A stretch of DNA of 64,000 bases from Phanerochaete sordida (lineage: Eukaryota; Basidiomycota; Agaricomycetes; Polyporales; Phanerochaetaceae). Below the pieces are notes generated by a model. The model saw only the letters and a program-made list of their open reading frames with translations, did not search any database and had not been told where the DNA came from. Positions 37,401 to 48,489 of this stretch are shown piece by piece. Position 1 is the stretch's first letter. Each line of letters begins with the position of its first letter. Position numbers and translations under genes: made by a program. The stretch lies in NCBI GenBank assembly GCA_019973155.2, contig BPQB01000003.1:930001-994000 (forward strand). The letters are read 5' to 3'.

Positions 37401-40130
37401 TTAATTCCTAGGATTTGGACCATCCGGAGGAAACAGCAAGCACCCGTCCGACCTACAAGGTTGGAAGCAAGTCAACGCTCGAGTACGCATGGGACTTCCC
37501 CGCGTCTAGGGAGAAGAAGCTTGTCCTCGACGTGTATGGCGCAGGTGCCCGTCGGGTTCTCGACGTCATGGAGATCGGTGCACTAGTACCGTTCAAGTTC
37601 GCCGTAAGTGGCCGTATATGCTGCTACTGCCCATGAGAATGACCTTCTCTAGACTGGTCAAGGCTCTCGTACCGTTTCGCTAGACGTTAGGGCCGAAGGT
37701 CCGAAGCAAATCCTGAGGATATCCAACTACAACCCGCAAGTCAGTCTGTACAAGCCTACTAACCGCCGCGCTGGCTCCGTTACCTCGTTCGACACTGCTT
37801 TGACCGGCAGTCAAGACGGCTTCGAAGCAGTTCAAGAAGAATTCTCAACGTCTCTTTCTGTCAAGCTGGATTTCGAAGGGATCGGCCTGTCGCTCATCAA
37901 CAAGAAGGCAGTTGAGGTCGTTTACATGTCTGTGAACGGCCTGAAGTTCGAGTACAGCAATAGCCCCGTCGCTCAAGCGGTCAATCTTGTTTGCGGGAGC
38001 CTTCAGATCGATAACCAGCTCCACGATGCTCTCTTCCCTGTCGTTCTACAGCCTACCCCCGTTCAGAAGGACTCTACCACAGTGGCCTCGCTTCCCACCT
38101 TGCAAGGTTCCGTCATATGGTTGAAGGATGAAGGTACGTCCCACCTCGAGGATTTGCTGCGAAGACACACTCACAGCTCATGCTAGCCCACGGCGTGACA
38201 TTTGTAAAGTACTGCTCGATCTTGGTACAAGCCTTGACTGTTCAAGCGGACGAGGACTTCCTGTACGCGCTATTCGACCTGACAAAGATCAAAGGCGCAC
38301 CGTGGGACGAAGCGCAGCAAGAGTAGGTTTAATTTTCTACTCGTGACAGTCTGGCTCTAACAGAACGTGACAGCGTGTTGATAGCTCAGCCAGGAGATAT
38401 CGTCGAACCTGAGGACTCCGCAGAAGGCCTGGAGCTCTACTTTGAAGTGCTCGAGCTACAGCCCATCCAATTGGCGATATCCTTCATGCGTACTGAGAGG
38501 GTCAGCAGCGAAGAACAGTAAGGGAACACTGAGTCCGTTCGCGCTCGCAGGCGTCACTCACACTTATTCAGGCTGGCGATCCGCAATCCGTTCGCTGTGG
38601 TGCTCAATGCAATAACCATGGCAGTCGGCAACATCAACGAAGCACCGCTCGAGATGAACGCATTGGCTATCAAGGACATGCGGCTTCGATTGCCCGAACT
38701 GCAGAATCGCATCATGTACCACTATCGCCAGGAGGTCCTACGGCAGCTGTACCGGATCCTAGGCTCTGCCGACTTCATCGGGAATCCTGTGGGGCTCTTC
38801 ACCAATGTCAGCTCAGGCGTTGCGGACATCTTCTACGAGCCTTTCAACGGCGCTGTCATGCATGGCAACCAGGAACTGGGTATCGGAATCGCGAAGGTCA
38901 GTCACCATTCGCACTATCCCGCCTCCTATGCTCAAGCATGCTCCTCAGGGCGCAGCAAGCTTTGTGAAAAAGACAGTCTTCGGCGTCTCGGACAGTTTCA
39001 CCAAGTTCACAAGTAGTGTCGGCAAAGGTACGTTGTCGACAGTGGCATGTTTTGCGTTCCGTTCTCAGTGTCTTTCAGGTCTTTCTGCGGCGACCTTCGA
39101 CTCCGAATACCAGATGCGTCGCAGAATGACGCAACGGCGTAACAAGCCTAGACACGCAATGTGAGTGTCATGGCATGATGTACTCGACAGCGATTTGGAC
39201 TAACGCCATCGTTCAGCTACGGCGTCGCAGCTGGTGCAGAGGCATTTGCGAGCAGTCTCGCCAGTGGTGTGGAAGGAGTCTTGGTACGTTGCTAGCAGAC
39301 CTGTCAGACTTGAATGCTGAACCGTACCCCCAGCTCAAGCCTATCGAAGGCGCAGAGAACGAGGGCGCCCGAGGCTTCTTCAAGGGCATCGGCAAGGGTC
39401 TCGTCGGGTATGCTCCGGGTCCTGTCAAACTGTTGAACAGAGGACTAATCGGCCTTGACACAAACAGCGCAGTGACGAAGCCCGTCATCGGAGTCTTCGA
39501 CCTGGCTTCGAACGTCGGTGAAGGCATCCGCAACACAACCACGGTCTTCGACAACCCCGCCAGGGATCGTGTCCGCTCTGTGAGTAGAGGAGCCTCATAG
39601 ATATTACTCGTATTTAATGGCGCTTCTATACAGCCCCGACTCGTGCCAGCAGACGGTGTCCTCGTGGTATGTTCAGTCCGCGCGTCGTACAGCACTATCA
39701 TTGAACTTTGATCGCAGCCGTATTCCCAGCGTGAGGCTCTGGGACAGTACTGGATGAGAGACCTGGACAACGGCGCGTATCGCAAGGAATCCTACGTTGC
39801 GCACATCAGTACGTGTCCATGGAACCGGGTGGTTCATATTGTAACTAATATTTCGGCACAGATCTCCCCGACGGAGACAACGTGGTGCTGCTGACCACGT
39901 CTCGAGTGATCTCCTTCGCATCTAACAGGCTACGCGTCGACTGGCAACTCCCCTTCTCCCAGGTGCAGGGCGTCACGATTGAGGACACCGGCATCCGGTT
40001 CGCACACAAAGGCGGCAAGGAGCATGACCGCTTCGTGTACATTCCGGACAAGGCTTCGCAGACGTGGTTCTTCGGGCAGGTCGCATCGGTCGTCAGGGCT
40101 TTCAACGCACAGCGTCGGATGGACTCATAG
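28433..40130 (+). CDS. VPS13: Lipid-transfer protein VPS13
   Basis: Bridge-like lipid transporter at membrane contact sites. One gene fills about 11.7 kb and encodes roughly 3,100 residues. Exons fixed for the first part: 28433-28471, 28522-28594, 28648-28725, 28788-29167, 29224-29328, 29378-29476, 29529-29594, 29645-29794, 29847-30050, 30098-30874, 30931-31061, 31113-31302, 31356-31802, 31866-32041, 32095-32471, 32521-34079, 34133-34531, 34583-34699, 34750-34819, 34879-34907, 34957-35271, 35320-35605, from 35660 onward. The chorein N-terminus (RVLAPYVENLDLNQV, LTLRKLRLKKGALDKF) is clear. The SHR-BD/VAB region (GFGYKPSPAIRWEDL, LENLLPYNIEYRIYDK), the ATG_C-like helices (PVGLFTNVSSGVADIFYEP) and the PH-like end (SRVISFASNRLRVDW) follow. 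Later exons were followed by frame only. No disabling stop was found. Confidence 0.92.
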
Positions 40131-40369
40131 GCTATTCTGGACATATGTAGACACTGAACGGACAACAGAAAAGTGTATTGCTAGGATATCTAACGGTGTA
40201 TAGAATCTGGTATATCTGTAAGAAGGTCGAGGCGCATAGGTGGTAGAACATGATAGTATGTGGAAGATGGGTAAGCTAAACCGACGCAGTTGCAAAGCGG
40301 AAGAAGGAACGAACAGACCGATGAAGTGGTCCAACTCAAGACATAGATTGAAGGAATAAATACTCCGAA

Positions 40370-43300
40370 TTAAATGCTTCCAATGGGAGAGGTGACCACA
40401 GTATCCTCGCTAGCCCGGTAACGAGTCTTAGTATCTTTCGCAGTGGCCGTGCTCGATGCGCGGTCTCTATATGAGCGTCCAAGATCGACCATGTACTCCT
40501 TGGTGGTCGGCGTGCCCAGCTCGCTGTCGCTACCCTCGGTGTTCACAGAAAAGCGCTCCAAGCTGCCGTAGCTACTTCCACGAGGGCTGACGGAGTACGC
40601 ACTCTGATAGTCGGCCTCGTCATCCGTAGCCGCGCTTGTCGCGTTGGTCAGAGACGGCGTTATGGGCGTGATCAGAGTGGGCGACACAGGGGATCCAGGA
40701 CCAAGTGCTGAGAGATCTCCCTCGGTGCGGAGGCTCTCTAGCCGGAGTGTGTCATCCTCGCCGGCGGAGTAGTCGCCGACGATAGTACGTCGGTGGCCGG
40801 CACCAGAGGAGGTGCTGCCGGTGCTACCGATGCTTGTGATCCGATCGTGCTTCGTAGTCCTACTCGAGGGCCGACTGCGACGATGGCGGCGCGTCGCCTC
40901 GGAGAACTCGCTATCGCTTCCTCGGCTCTCAGTGGAACCTCTGCGAGCAGCATCAGCTTGGAGGGCGGTCTCAAGCTGCGGACGTGTATCAGTAATCTGC
41001 ATGACATTCGCCGAGCTTGGTTGAACGTACCTTGCGCTGAATTTGCATGACTTTCTGCGCGATCTTGTCCGTCTTCTGGTTGATACCCTCGTCGACCGCA
41101 GTCATAGCGTCCTCGCCGCGACCAGCAGAGAACCTCTTTTGCTTCTTGCTCGTCGAGTCAGAGTCCTCGGGCTCGTCCATCTCCGGGACCGTGCTGGTCC
41201 GGTGCGGGTGCTTGCTCAGCCCCTCCTCCCTCAACGCACCGTGCGAGTACGACTCTGCGAGCGTCGAGTCGGTGCTGAACGACCGCAGCGGGCGGGAACG
41301 GGATCCGCTGCGGCGCATGTTGGGTGCCGAGCGCGACGACATGCGGCTAGTCGGACGGGAGCCGCCATACTCAGACTCGTCCCCGTCGACTGCCATCGAC
41401 GCCAATGCCCGCTCGATCTGCGCCTCAACCTCCGCGATCATCTCCGCCCTTTCCATCTCCATCCGCTCCATGTTCTCCTTCATCCGCGAAAGCTCTTCCA
41501 AAGCTTCCTTGTGAGCCGACTCCGTGTCCCTGAGTTCTGCATACATTTATCAGCGGAAATGAAATTTTCATCGATACGGAGGCACTAACGGCTCTGCAGC
41601 TTCGTCTTCTCCGCCGCCGTCATGGTAATCATGCTCGACAGCCTCTTTGTCTCCTTCTGCTCCTTGTTGATCTTCGTGCGGAGGTCGCTAGCCTCCACGC
41701 TGAGCTTCTCCGCGTACTGCTCGAATGTGACAAACTTGTCACGCCAAAGGTCGGACTCCGTCATCAAGAAGTTGAGACGGCGAGAAAGCCTTCCGATCTT
41801 GGTCTCCAAGTCGTCGCGGGCGTCAACAAAGGCCGTTGCACGCTTGCGAATGGAAAGCTGAATGTGCTGCTCGGCCTGCGTGAGGCGTGGTGGCGGGCGC
41901 ACTGCTCCGAAAGAGCTGATCCGCTTGAGCAGCGACGGCTTCTTCAGCTAGAGGGCATAAAGGCTTAGTAACGAACAGAAGGGCGGGCAGTTCTAACACA
42001 CCTTGTCCTGAAGGACGCTATCAAATGCCTGGATAATCCGTGTCGAGTGCCACCATTCGGGAGGCTTGATCATGTCAGCGACAGCGGAGGAAGCCGCGCC
42101 GCGCTTCGCCTGGATCTTGCAAACTGGGCGGAAGCGGCCAGCAGGGAACGCCTCCTTGAACTCGCTCGGTACGCAGTGATCTGGGTGATAGTGCGGCTCG
42201 AAGGCGGAGAGCAGCTTCTGGCGGTACTTGTCACGCTGCTGCTTCGTAGAAATGCTCCCTGGCGGCGGCGATGAACAGTTGAGGTAGTTGATGTCCCTGG
42301 AAGCGGTCAGCGTCCTGCGGTGCGAAAGTAAAATATGCCGACGCACAAGTCAACGACGCAAACCTCCGCCGGAGGTCGCACGGCATAGCGAGCCTCAGTA
42401 GCAAGACCCATGATCCACGGACCAGGATCGTCGATGTAAATTTTCGCGTCGCGCGAGTGAACGGCGGTAAGGGCCACGCCATTCCAGCCCCGCAGCTCGA
42501 CCAGGTATTTCACGGTCATAACTGCGATGCCGAGCATCGCAGGATGACGCGAGAAGAAGAGGATACGACCGGTCGGTGACAGAGCAATCTATGCCGCCGC
42601 CTCAGTATCAGTCGAGGGAAGGGTCCGATAGAACATACCTCGCATATAGTCAGGATGTTGTCGATGTTGAGGCACTTGAACAAAGGCCACATCGTGAAGT
42701 TGACATCAACAAGACCGCGGCCAAAGTCCAGACCTCCTGGGAAGCGTGCAACGACTTCCAGGCTCGTCTCTGACTGTCCTGCCCCATGGTTCGGTGCAGA
42801 GGAAGCGTCGAGACGAATTAGTTCTCCAGGCCGCGGCGCAGGATGCGACAGTATCTTGCTTATCTGCAGGGTGTGAGACTGGACATCCTTGGAGAAGCGA
42901 GCCCAGGACAGGGTCAGATAATCCCGCATCAGGTCATAGATAGGGAATCGAGAAACCAAAGCTGTAGAATATTTGTCAGCGAGCATCTCGCCGAGGCCTG
43001 GAGCGTACACTTACTGAGCGCATACGGGAGCCAAAACACGGTGTCGCCCGGCAAGAACAAGGTGCTTTCGCCAGGCCCATGGCCGACCGTACTAGCGACC
43101 TCGAAATCACTCTCGCTGACCGCACCGTCACCGTCGGCGTCCGTCTCTCCTCCATCAAAGTCCGTTTCTGCATCGGTGCCAGGGCCCCAGGGGCCGCGGG
43201 ACTTGGCCCTCTTCCGCGCCTGGCGCGTTGTGTCCGCCGCGGAGCGCATACTGGTCCTGCTCTTGACGCGGGAGGGCACCAGGCTGTTGGCGCTCTCCTT

Positions 43301-44652
43301 CCGCGAGCGACTCGCCTCGAGAGTCTTGCGGATGGCCGTTGTGCGCTCTGCGTCGGCATGAGACCAAACCGTGAGACAGACACCGTGGTACGTGATGGTG
43401 TTGTTCGAGCCACCCGACGTGAGCGGCGTCTTCATGCTCGGCGATGCTCCGAGACCGCCTCCGCCGGACGCATGACCATGTGGCGACAACAGGGAGTTGG
43501 ACGGGCCAAGATACGCGGAGGAAGGGCGGGCGCGACCGAACGGGTCGTCTGCGTAGGGATATGGAAAGGTGACCACAGACGCACGCGGGTCAGTGGTTGA
43601 TGTCAGCACCGACGCGCGCAAGAGATCAGTCGACGCAGACGGGGCCAGCGGAGTCGATGGCGCAGGAAGTGTGAAGGAGAAAGTGTGAACCGTAGACGCA
43701 GGCTGTAGCGTAGATGCGATAATCTCAACTTCACGCGGGAAGGACAGCTACGACACGTCTGCTCAGCTTCGTCATAGACAGACTAGAAGCAACGACGTAC
43801 CTTGAGGGCCTTTGAGAGCATCTTCCCAACCTCCTGCTTGCTAAGGTGTGCCTGGCTGCTGAACACCGTGCTGGTGTCATCGGCCTTGCCTCGCCGCTTC
43901 TTCTTCCCTCCTCCGCCAGCACCAGGACTGACGGTGCTACCCAGCACCTCCGGTCTCCACCATCTGCTCACCGCTCCGTCGCCATGATGCAGTCCTAGCA
44001 CCGAATCCGGGTCGGCGAGTGTCCATGTATGAGGGCTCTTCGGTAGACCGGAAACAACGTAGAGAGACGCCAACGGCAGGGTCGGTCCTGAGCTCGGCGC
44101 CGGGGCGTCCGGAGCAGGCGCAGAGCGAGCAGACGCGACCGACGCGCGAGTTGAGGCAGGAATGGGCTCCATGCTCCTGCGATGCCTAATGCCGAGCACC
44201 CTCGACGCTTTGTCGCGGGATACGACTTGGTTCAACTCTTCGCCGTCGGGATGTTCGACGGTGACGTAGTCGGGCTCGTCGTCGAGGTCGTCGCCGACGC
44301 TGGTGCTGGAGTCGCCGTTGTGAGAGTCCGAGCGAACTCTGAGGTGGTTGTTGGGGGAGGTAGAAAGAGTGATGATCGGGTCAGGCGCAGGAATGGCTCG
44401 CGATGTGTTCCTGACGCCGGACGAAGTTGCACGAGACTGCGTGTGACCGCTGCTCGCGCTCAGCATGCTGTAGCTCGACTTTTGGGTCGTCTTGCGGCCA
44501 AGGTGGGCGAGAGGGCCGGCGTGGTCGTCTTCCTCAGCTCCAAAGTCCTCTGTGAAGTACGTGCGCAGCTTCTCGGAAATTGGTGATGTCGCGGGCGGGG
44601 AGGTCGAGACGGACTGTGCCGTGGAGGGTCGAGTGCGACCGTAGCCGACCAT
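40370..44652 (-). CDS. DENN (AEX-3)-domain protein, putative Rab GEF
   Basis: Exons: 44652-43801, 43747-43015, 42961-42639, 42588-42347, 42296-42002, 41947-41590, 41536-41031, 40975-40370; 1304 aa. The upstream DENN part shows TYHGVCLTVWSH and DTVFWLPYAL; the central DENN has LVSRFPIYDLMRDYLTL, FTMWPLFKCLNIDNIL and ILFFSRHPAMLGIAVMT; the downstream DENN carries VCVVDLDINYLNC. DENN proteins exchange nucleotide on Rab GTPases, so a membrane-traffic role is inferred. After the DENN module comes a coiled coil (EDLRTKI-type heptads, about 41,600-41,950) and a Ser-rich acidic tail. Large low-complexity inserts (KKKRRGK, DAETDFDGGETDADGDG) separate the DENN parts. Partner Rab is unknown. The end faces VPS13 with 239 nt between stops. 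Confidence 0.85.
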
Positions 44653-45891
44653 TCTAATAAAGCAGAGCCGTTGTTCGGGAGCAGGAAATGAACACGAAGC
44701 TGATTACAGGGAGTATTAGGAGGAAGAGGAAGGGAAGGAAAAGAGGGTGGGAGAGGCGCAAAGGCAGCCTTGGAGGTGGAGAACGAAGATGGACTGTGGC
44801 GGTCGCTGGGCGTGCGTTGAGGGCGCCGGCCTAATGTTCAGGGCCGTTCGTCGTGAAACAAATCGTCCGGATTACCTGCAAAATATGTTTCCCGGCATCA
44901 CTCGCTTCTAGTCGACATCACGTAAACGCGACTCTTCCCTCCTCTTTCCATTCAAACAGTCGTTTCCCGCGGAAGGGTAACCAGCGAACACATCGTGGGA
45001 GATGTTGTCGAGACGACGAACCGCGTCGTCCGCGACGTTCGTCGCGTCGACCTCGAGCGGAAGCGAACGCGGAAAGCGTCCGCGCCGATCCCTCTCGCTT
45101 GCCTCTTCTGGAAAGCTCGCGCGGATCACAGAGACGCCCAGGTTCGTGCCTCGAAACCATGTCTTGCTCGCTCGACGACGACGCCCTCGATGTCGGCCGC
45201 AACTGCACGCCGCCATCGACCACCAGCGCAAGCATGGAGAATGGGCCCCGCTAGACCTAGCTGGGCATTCACCTTGATCCTCACCGATCGCACGCCAGGG
45301 CGTTGTTCTGCTCTTGGGTGAGCCATGTGCATACGCTTCCTCGTATGGTGTAGTGCTACGGTTAGGAAGTCTGTTCTTTTGCTAATCATCGGGGTGCGCC
45401 CTTGCGAAGCTGGCGGAAAGATGCGTGCGAGAGCTTGTGAGAGCCGGTCTCTGAGAGTGTACATCCCCGCCGTGCCTTGTGTGGCACTGACATTGCGCGG
45501 GGCCCCTGCATCAGATAGGTCATGCCCCATGACGATTTGCCAGCCGACAGACCGTGTGACGACCCTAGCTGTGCCTGCGAACTTTGCATTTACGGGCAGG
45601 TGCATTTTGTGCCAAGACGTGCTTACGCTGGGGCTCCAGGGACGGGCCCTCGTTCTGCAGTGATTTTCGAGGGCCCTCGCTGGATATATTCTACAATCGG
45701 CCTTGAAAATTCCCCTTGGATCTGCCAACTGTCAATGTCTGCCGCGGCTCAGCACCAGAACAAGACTCGTGCGGGCGAATCTATGAAGGACGTGCAGCCC
45801 TGCGCCGCTGCCAGAGGCAAGTGAGACGCCGTGCATCCACGTGGCTTGTGGCGCCTCGAAGTTACACCAGACCGGAAACGGCAACCGCGCC
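44653..45891. other. Divergent intergenic region DENN / NIPA
   Basis: About 1.24 kb upstream of both genes. No open frame here resembles a protein, and no tRNA-like B box was seen. It probably holds both promoters and 5' leaders. Confidence 0.5.
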
Positions 45892-48165
45892 ATGCAACAA
45901 CCTGGACTCGACCACTGGCAGGTCGCGATGACCATGTCCCACACACTCGACGCGGACGACCCCCACATCTCTATACCCCTCGGAATCACCGTCGGCATCC
46001 TCTGCTCCTTCATCCAGTCCCTCGGCCTCACCATCCAGCGCAAGAGCCATGTCCAGAACCAGGCGTTACCCGAGTCTGAACGAAAGGTAGAGCACCGCAG
46101 ACCGTGAGTCCCGCTGTGCCACACGTGTTGCTACTGCTGATTCTGAATGCTCCTCCGCCACGCAGACTCTGGCTGCTAGGCTTTGGTGCGTGCAGACCCT
46201 GCCAATCTCCGTTGAATCCTGCTGATCCACGGCCTCGTGTTGCCCGATTCTACAGGCATCTTCATATCCTCGAACCTCTTTGGGTCCATATTCCAGATAG
46301 CCTCGTTGCCCGTCGTCATCCTTGCCCCACTCGGGGCAGTCTCGCTTCTCTGGAATGCGTTCTTCGCTCGCCTCATCCTGGGTGATGTATTCTCGCCCTG
46401 GATGGCTCTCAGCACCCTCTGTATAGCCGGCGGCGCTGTCTTGATCGCTGTCTTCGGAATCGTACCTGAACCAACTCGCTCCTTGGAAGACCTGCTGTTG
46501 CTCTTCAGCAGACCAACCTTCATCGTCTACTTCTCGTTGCTGGGCGTGTTCACGGTAGTTTCTTTGGCAATCGTGAGTACCCACCTTGTCGTCTATCGAC
46601 TCTCACTAAACCCACCATCTAGACACATGCACTGGAGTACGCTTCCTCGAGACGCATCGCGCTACCTGATGACACCCCACCACTGTCGCCTCTCCTTGCA
46701 CCAACTACAGATCCCACGATCTTAACTCACGCTGCGACACCCAACGTGAATGCTGCGGAACGTAACCATGACCCAACCGAGAACTCGCCTCTCCTTGACC
46801 CCAAGCTCTCCCGCATACCATCCTTGTCCCCACCAGCGTCACTATCGACATGCATTTCATCGTCCCACACACCACTCTTTCTTGCAATGTCGTACGCTTC
46901 CTTTTCAGGTATCATCTCGGGAATGTGTTTGCTCCTGGCCAAGAGCGGGGTAGAGCTTCTTGTCTTGACAATCGCAGGCAAGAACCAGTTCTTGCGGTGG
47001 CAGACATGGGCTCTAGTGCTTGGACTCGGTATATGCGCGCTGCTACAGCTGTGGTACATGCACAAGAGCTTGGTGCTTGCGGACCCGACGTTGGTGTGCC
47101 CTCGTGCGTATAAACAATCCAGTTGTCATATAATCACGGTATCTGAGTTTTGAATCAACAGTCGCCTTCTGCTTCTACAACTTGTCCTCCATCGTCAATG
47201 GCCTGATTTACTTCGACCAATTCTCGGTGCTTTCGACAGCACATCTACTCCTCGTCATGTTAGGGATAGTCATTCTCCTCGCCGGTGTATGGATCGTGTC
47301 CTTCCCTCCCGGTGGCTCGCACAGGATTGACCTGTCGCACTGGGACGAGTCTGAGAGCGAAGATGACGAAGAGTTCGTCCGTTACGAGGACGAGCCTCTG
47401 CCCATGGCAGGGACCCTCCGTCCAGAAGACGAAGAAATTGGTATGGGCAGAGTATCCACTTCCCGCGAACGCCCTGCGACACCTCCACCTCTCCTGGTCG
47501 ACCTCGGCAGCGACCATGACGACGACGAGCATACAGCTACGACCGAATCTCCAATCGACAGCCCCGTGAACCTCTCAGCCTCGTCACGGAGCGACCGACG
47601 CGACAAGCCGCACGCGCGGCGGCAAACCGACTCTGCGCTGCTCTCCTCGCAGTACGGCGCCCCGCCGACGCTGTCGCCGGTGTCGCCCGCGCACCCGCTG
47701 CAGCCGTCGCCGACGCGCACACGCCCGCGCGCCGCGCTCGGGCACCACTCGACGCTCGGCCCGCTCTCGCCGCGGGGCGCGCACGGCGCGCACACGCACC
47801 CCCTCTCGCCCGGCGCGCCGAGCGGGTTCGCGATCGGGTTCTCGCCGATCTCGCCGGGCTTCGCGCTCGTGCCTGCGGAGCGCACGCCGCGGCGCCGCCG
47901 CGTGACGAGCCTCACCAGTGTCGAGAGCGTCGCGGACGTGTTCGCCGGCGCGCACGCGCGGCCGCCGCGCCGTGTCATCAGCGAGGGCAGCCGCGAGAAC
48001 CTCGCGCGCGCCGCGCAGGAGCATGGCGAGTGGGGCGGAGACGTCGAGGCGCAGGAGCAGGGGCAGGGTGGTGAGGCCAGGGCGGATCAGAGCGAGGGAC
48101 AGGGCGAGGCGAGGCAGCGGTGGAGATGGATAGCTGGCGTGCTGGCTCGGAAGCACAGACGATGA
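45892..48165 (+). CDS. NIPA-type magnesium transporter (DUF803)
   Basis: Multi-pass membrane protein of the NIPA family, which moves Mg2+ in animals. Exons: 45892-46103, 46166-46185, 46256-46572, 46623-47103, 47162-48165; 677 aa. Hydrophobic helices include LGITVGILCSFIQSLGL, SNLFGSIFQIASLPVV with LAPLGAVSLLWNAFFA (the family's APLGA-x-S core), ALSTLCIAGGAVLIAVFG, ALVLGLGICALLQLWYM and STAHLLLVMLGIVILLAG. Exon 2 is only 20 nt. After the last helix there is a cytosolic tail of about 290 residues that is acidic, then Ser/Pro/His/Arg-rich and probably disordered. The start is the first in-frame ATG of the exon; ATGs at 45928 and 45934 are alternatives. Confidence 0.82.
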
Positions 48166-48489
48166 GCCGGTTCGTTGTTCGCATATATCCGGACTCTTAT
48201 ACCACTCTGTAAGTTATCGCATCGTTCTTGCATCCCCTCGGACAATGTACGCATATAAACGCATCGAGAATACCTTATTCTGGTTATATAGAGCACTCCA
48301 CCTCCTCGACTTTGAGTTCAGTATGCTGATGACTTGGAAAAATCGAGGGCCGGACCATCTGCATCGCTTTGAGTCATGAGAGAAAGTCTATCTGATATTG
48401 GTACACTTAACTATTGCTATAGTACAGTAATTTTACATGTGATGATCTACACTAATTCCGAAGCTTTCGAAGGTCCGCGTCCCAGTATT
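48166..48489. other. Convergent 3' region NIPA / HSP104
   Basis: AT-rich sequence with 3' ends of two convergent genes; no gene or clear terminator structure seen. Confidence 0.5.
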
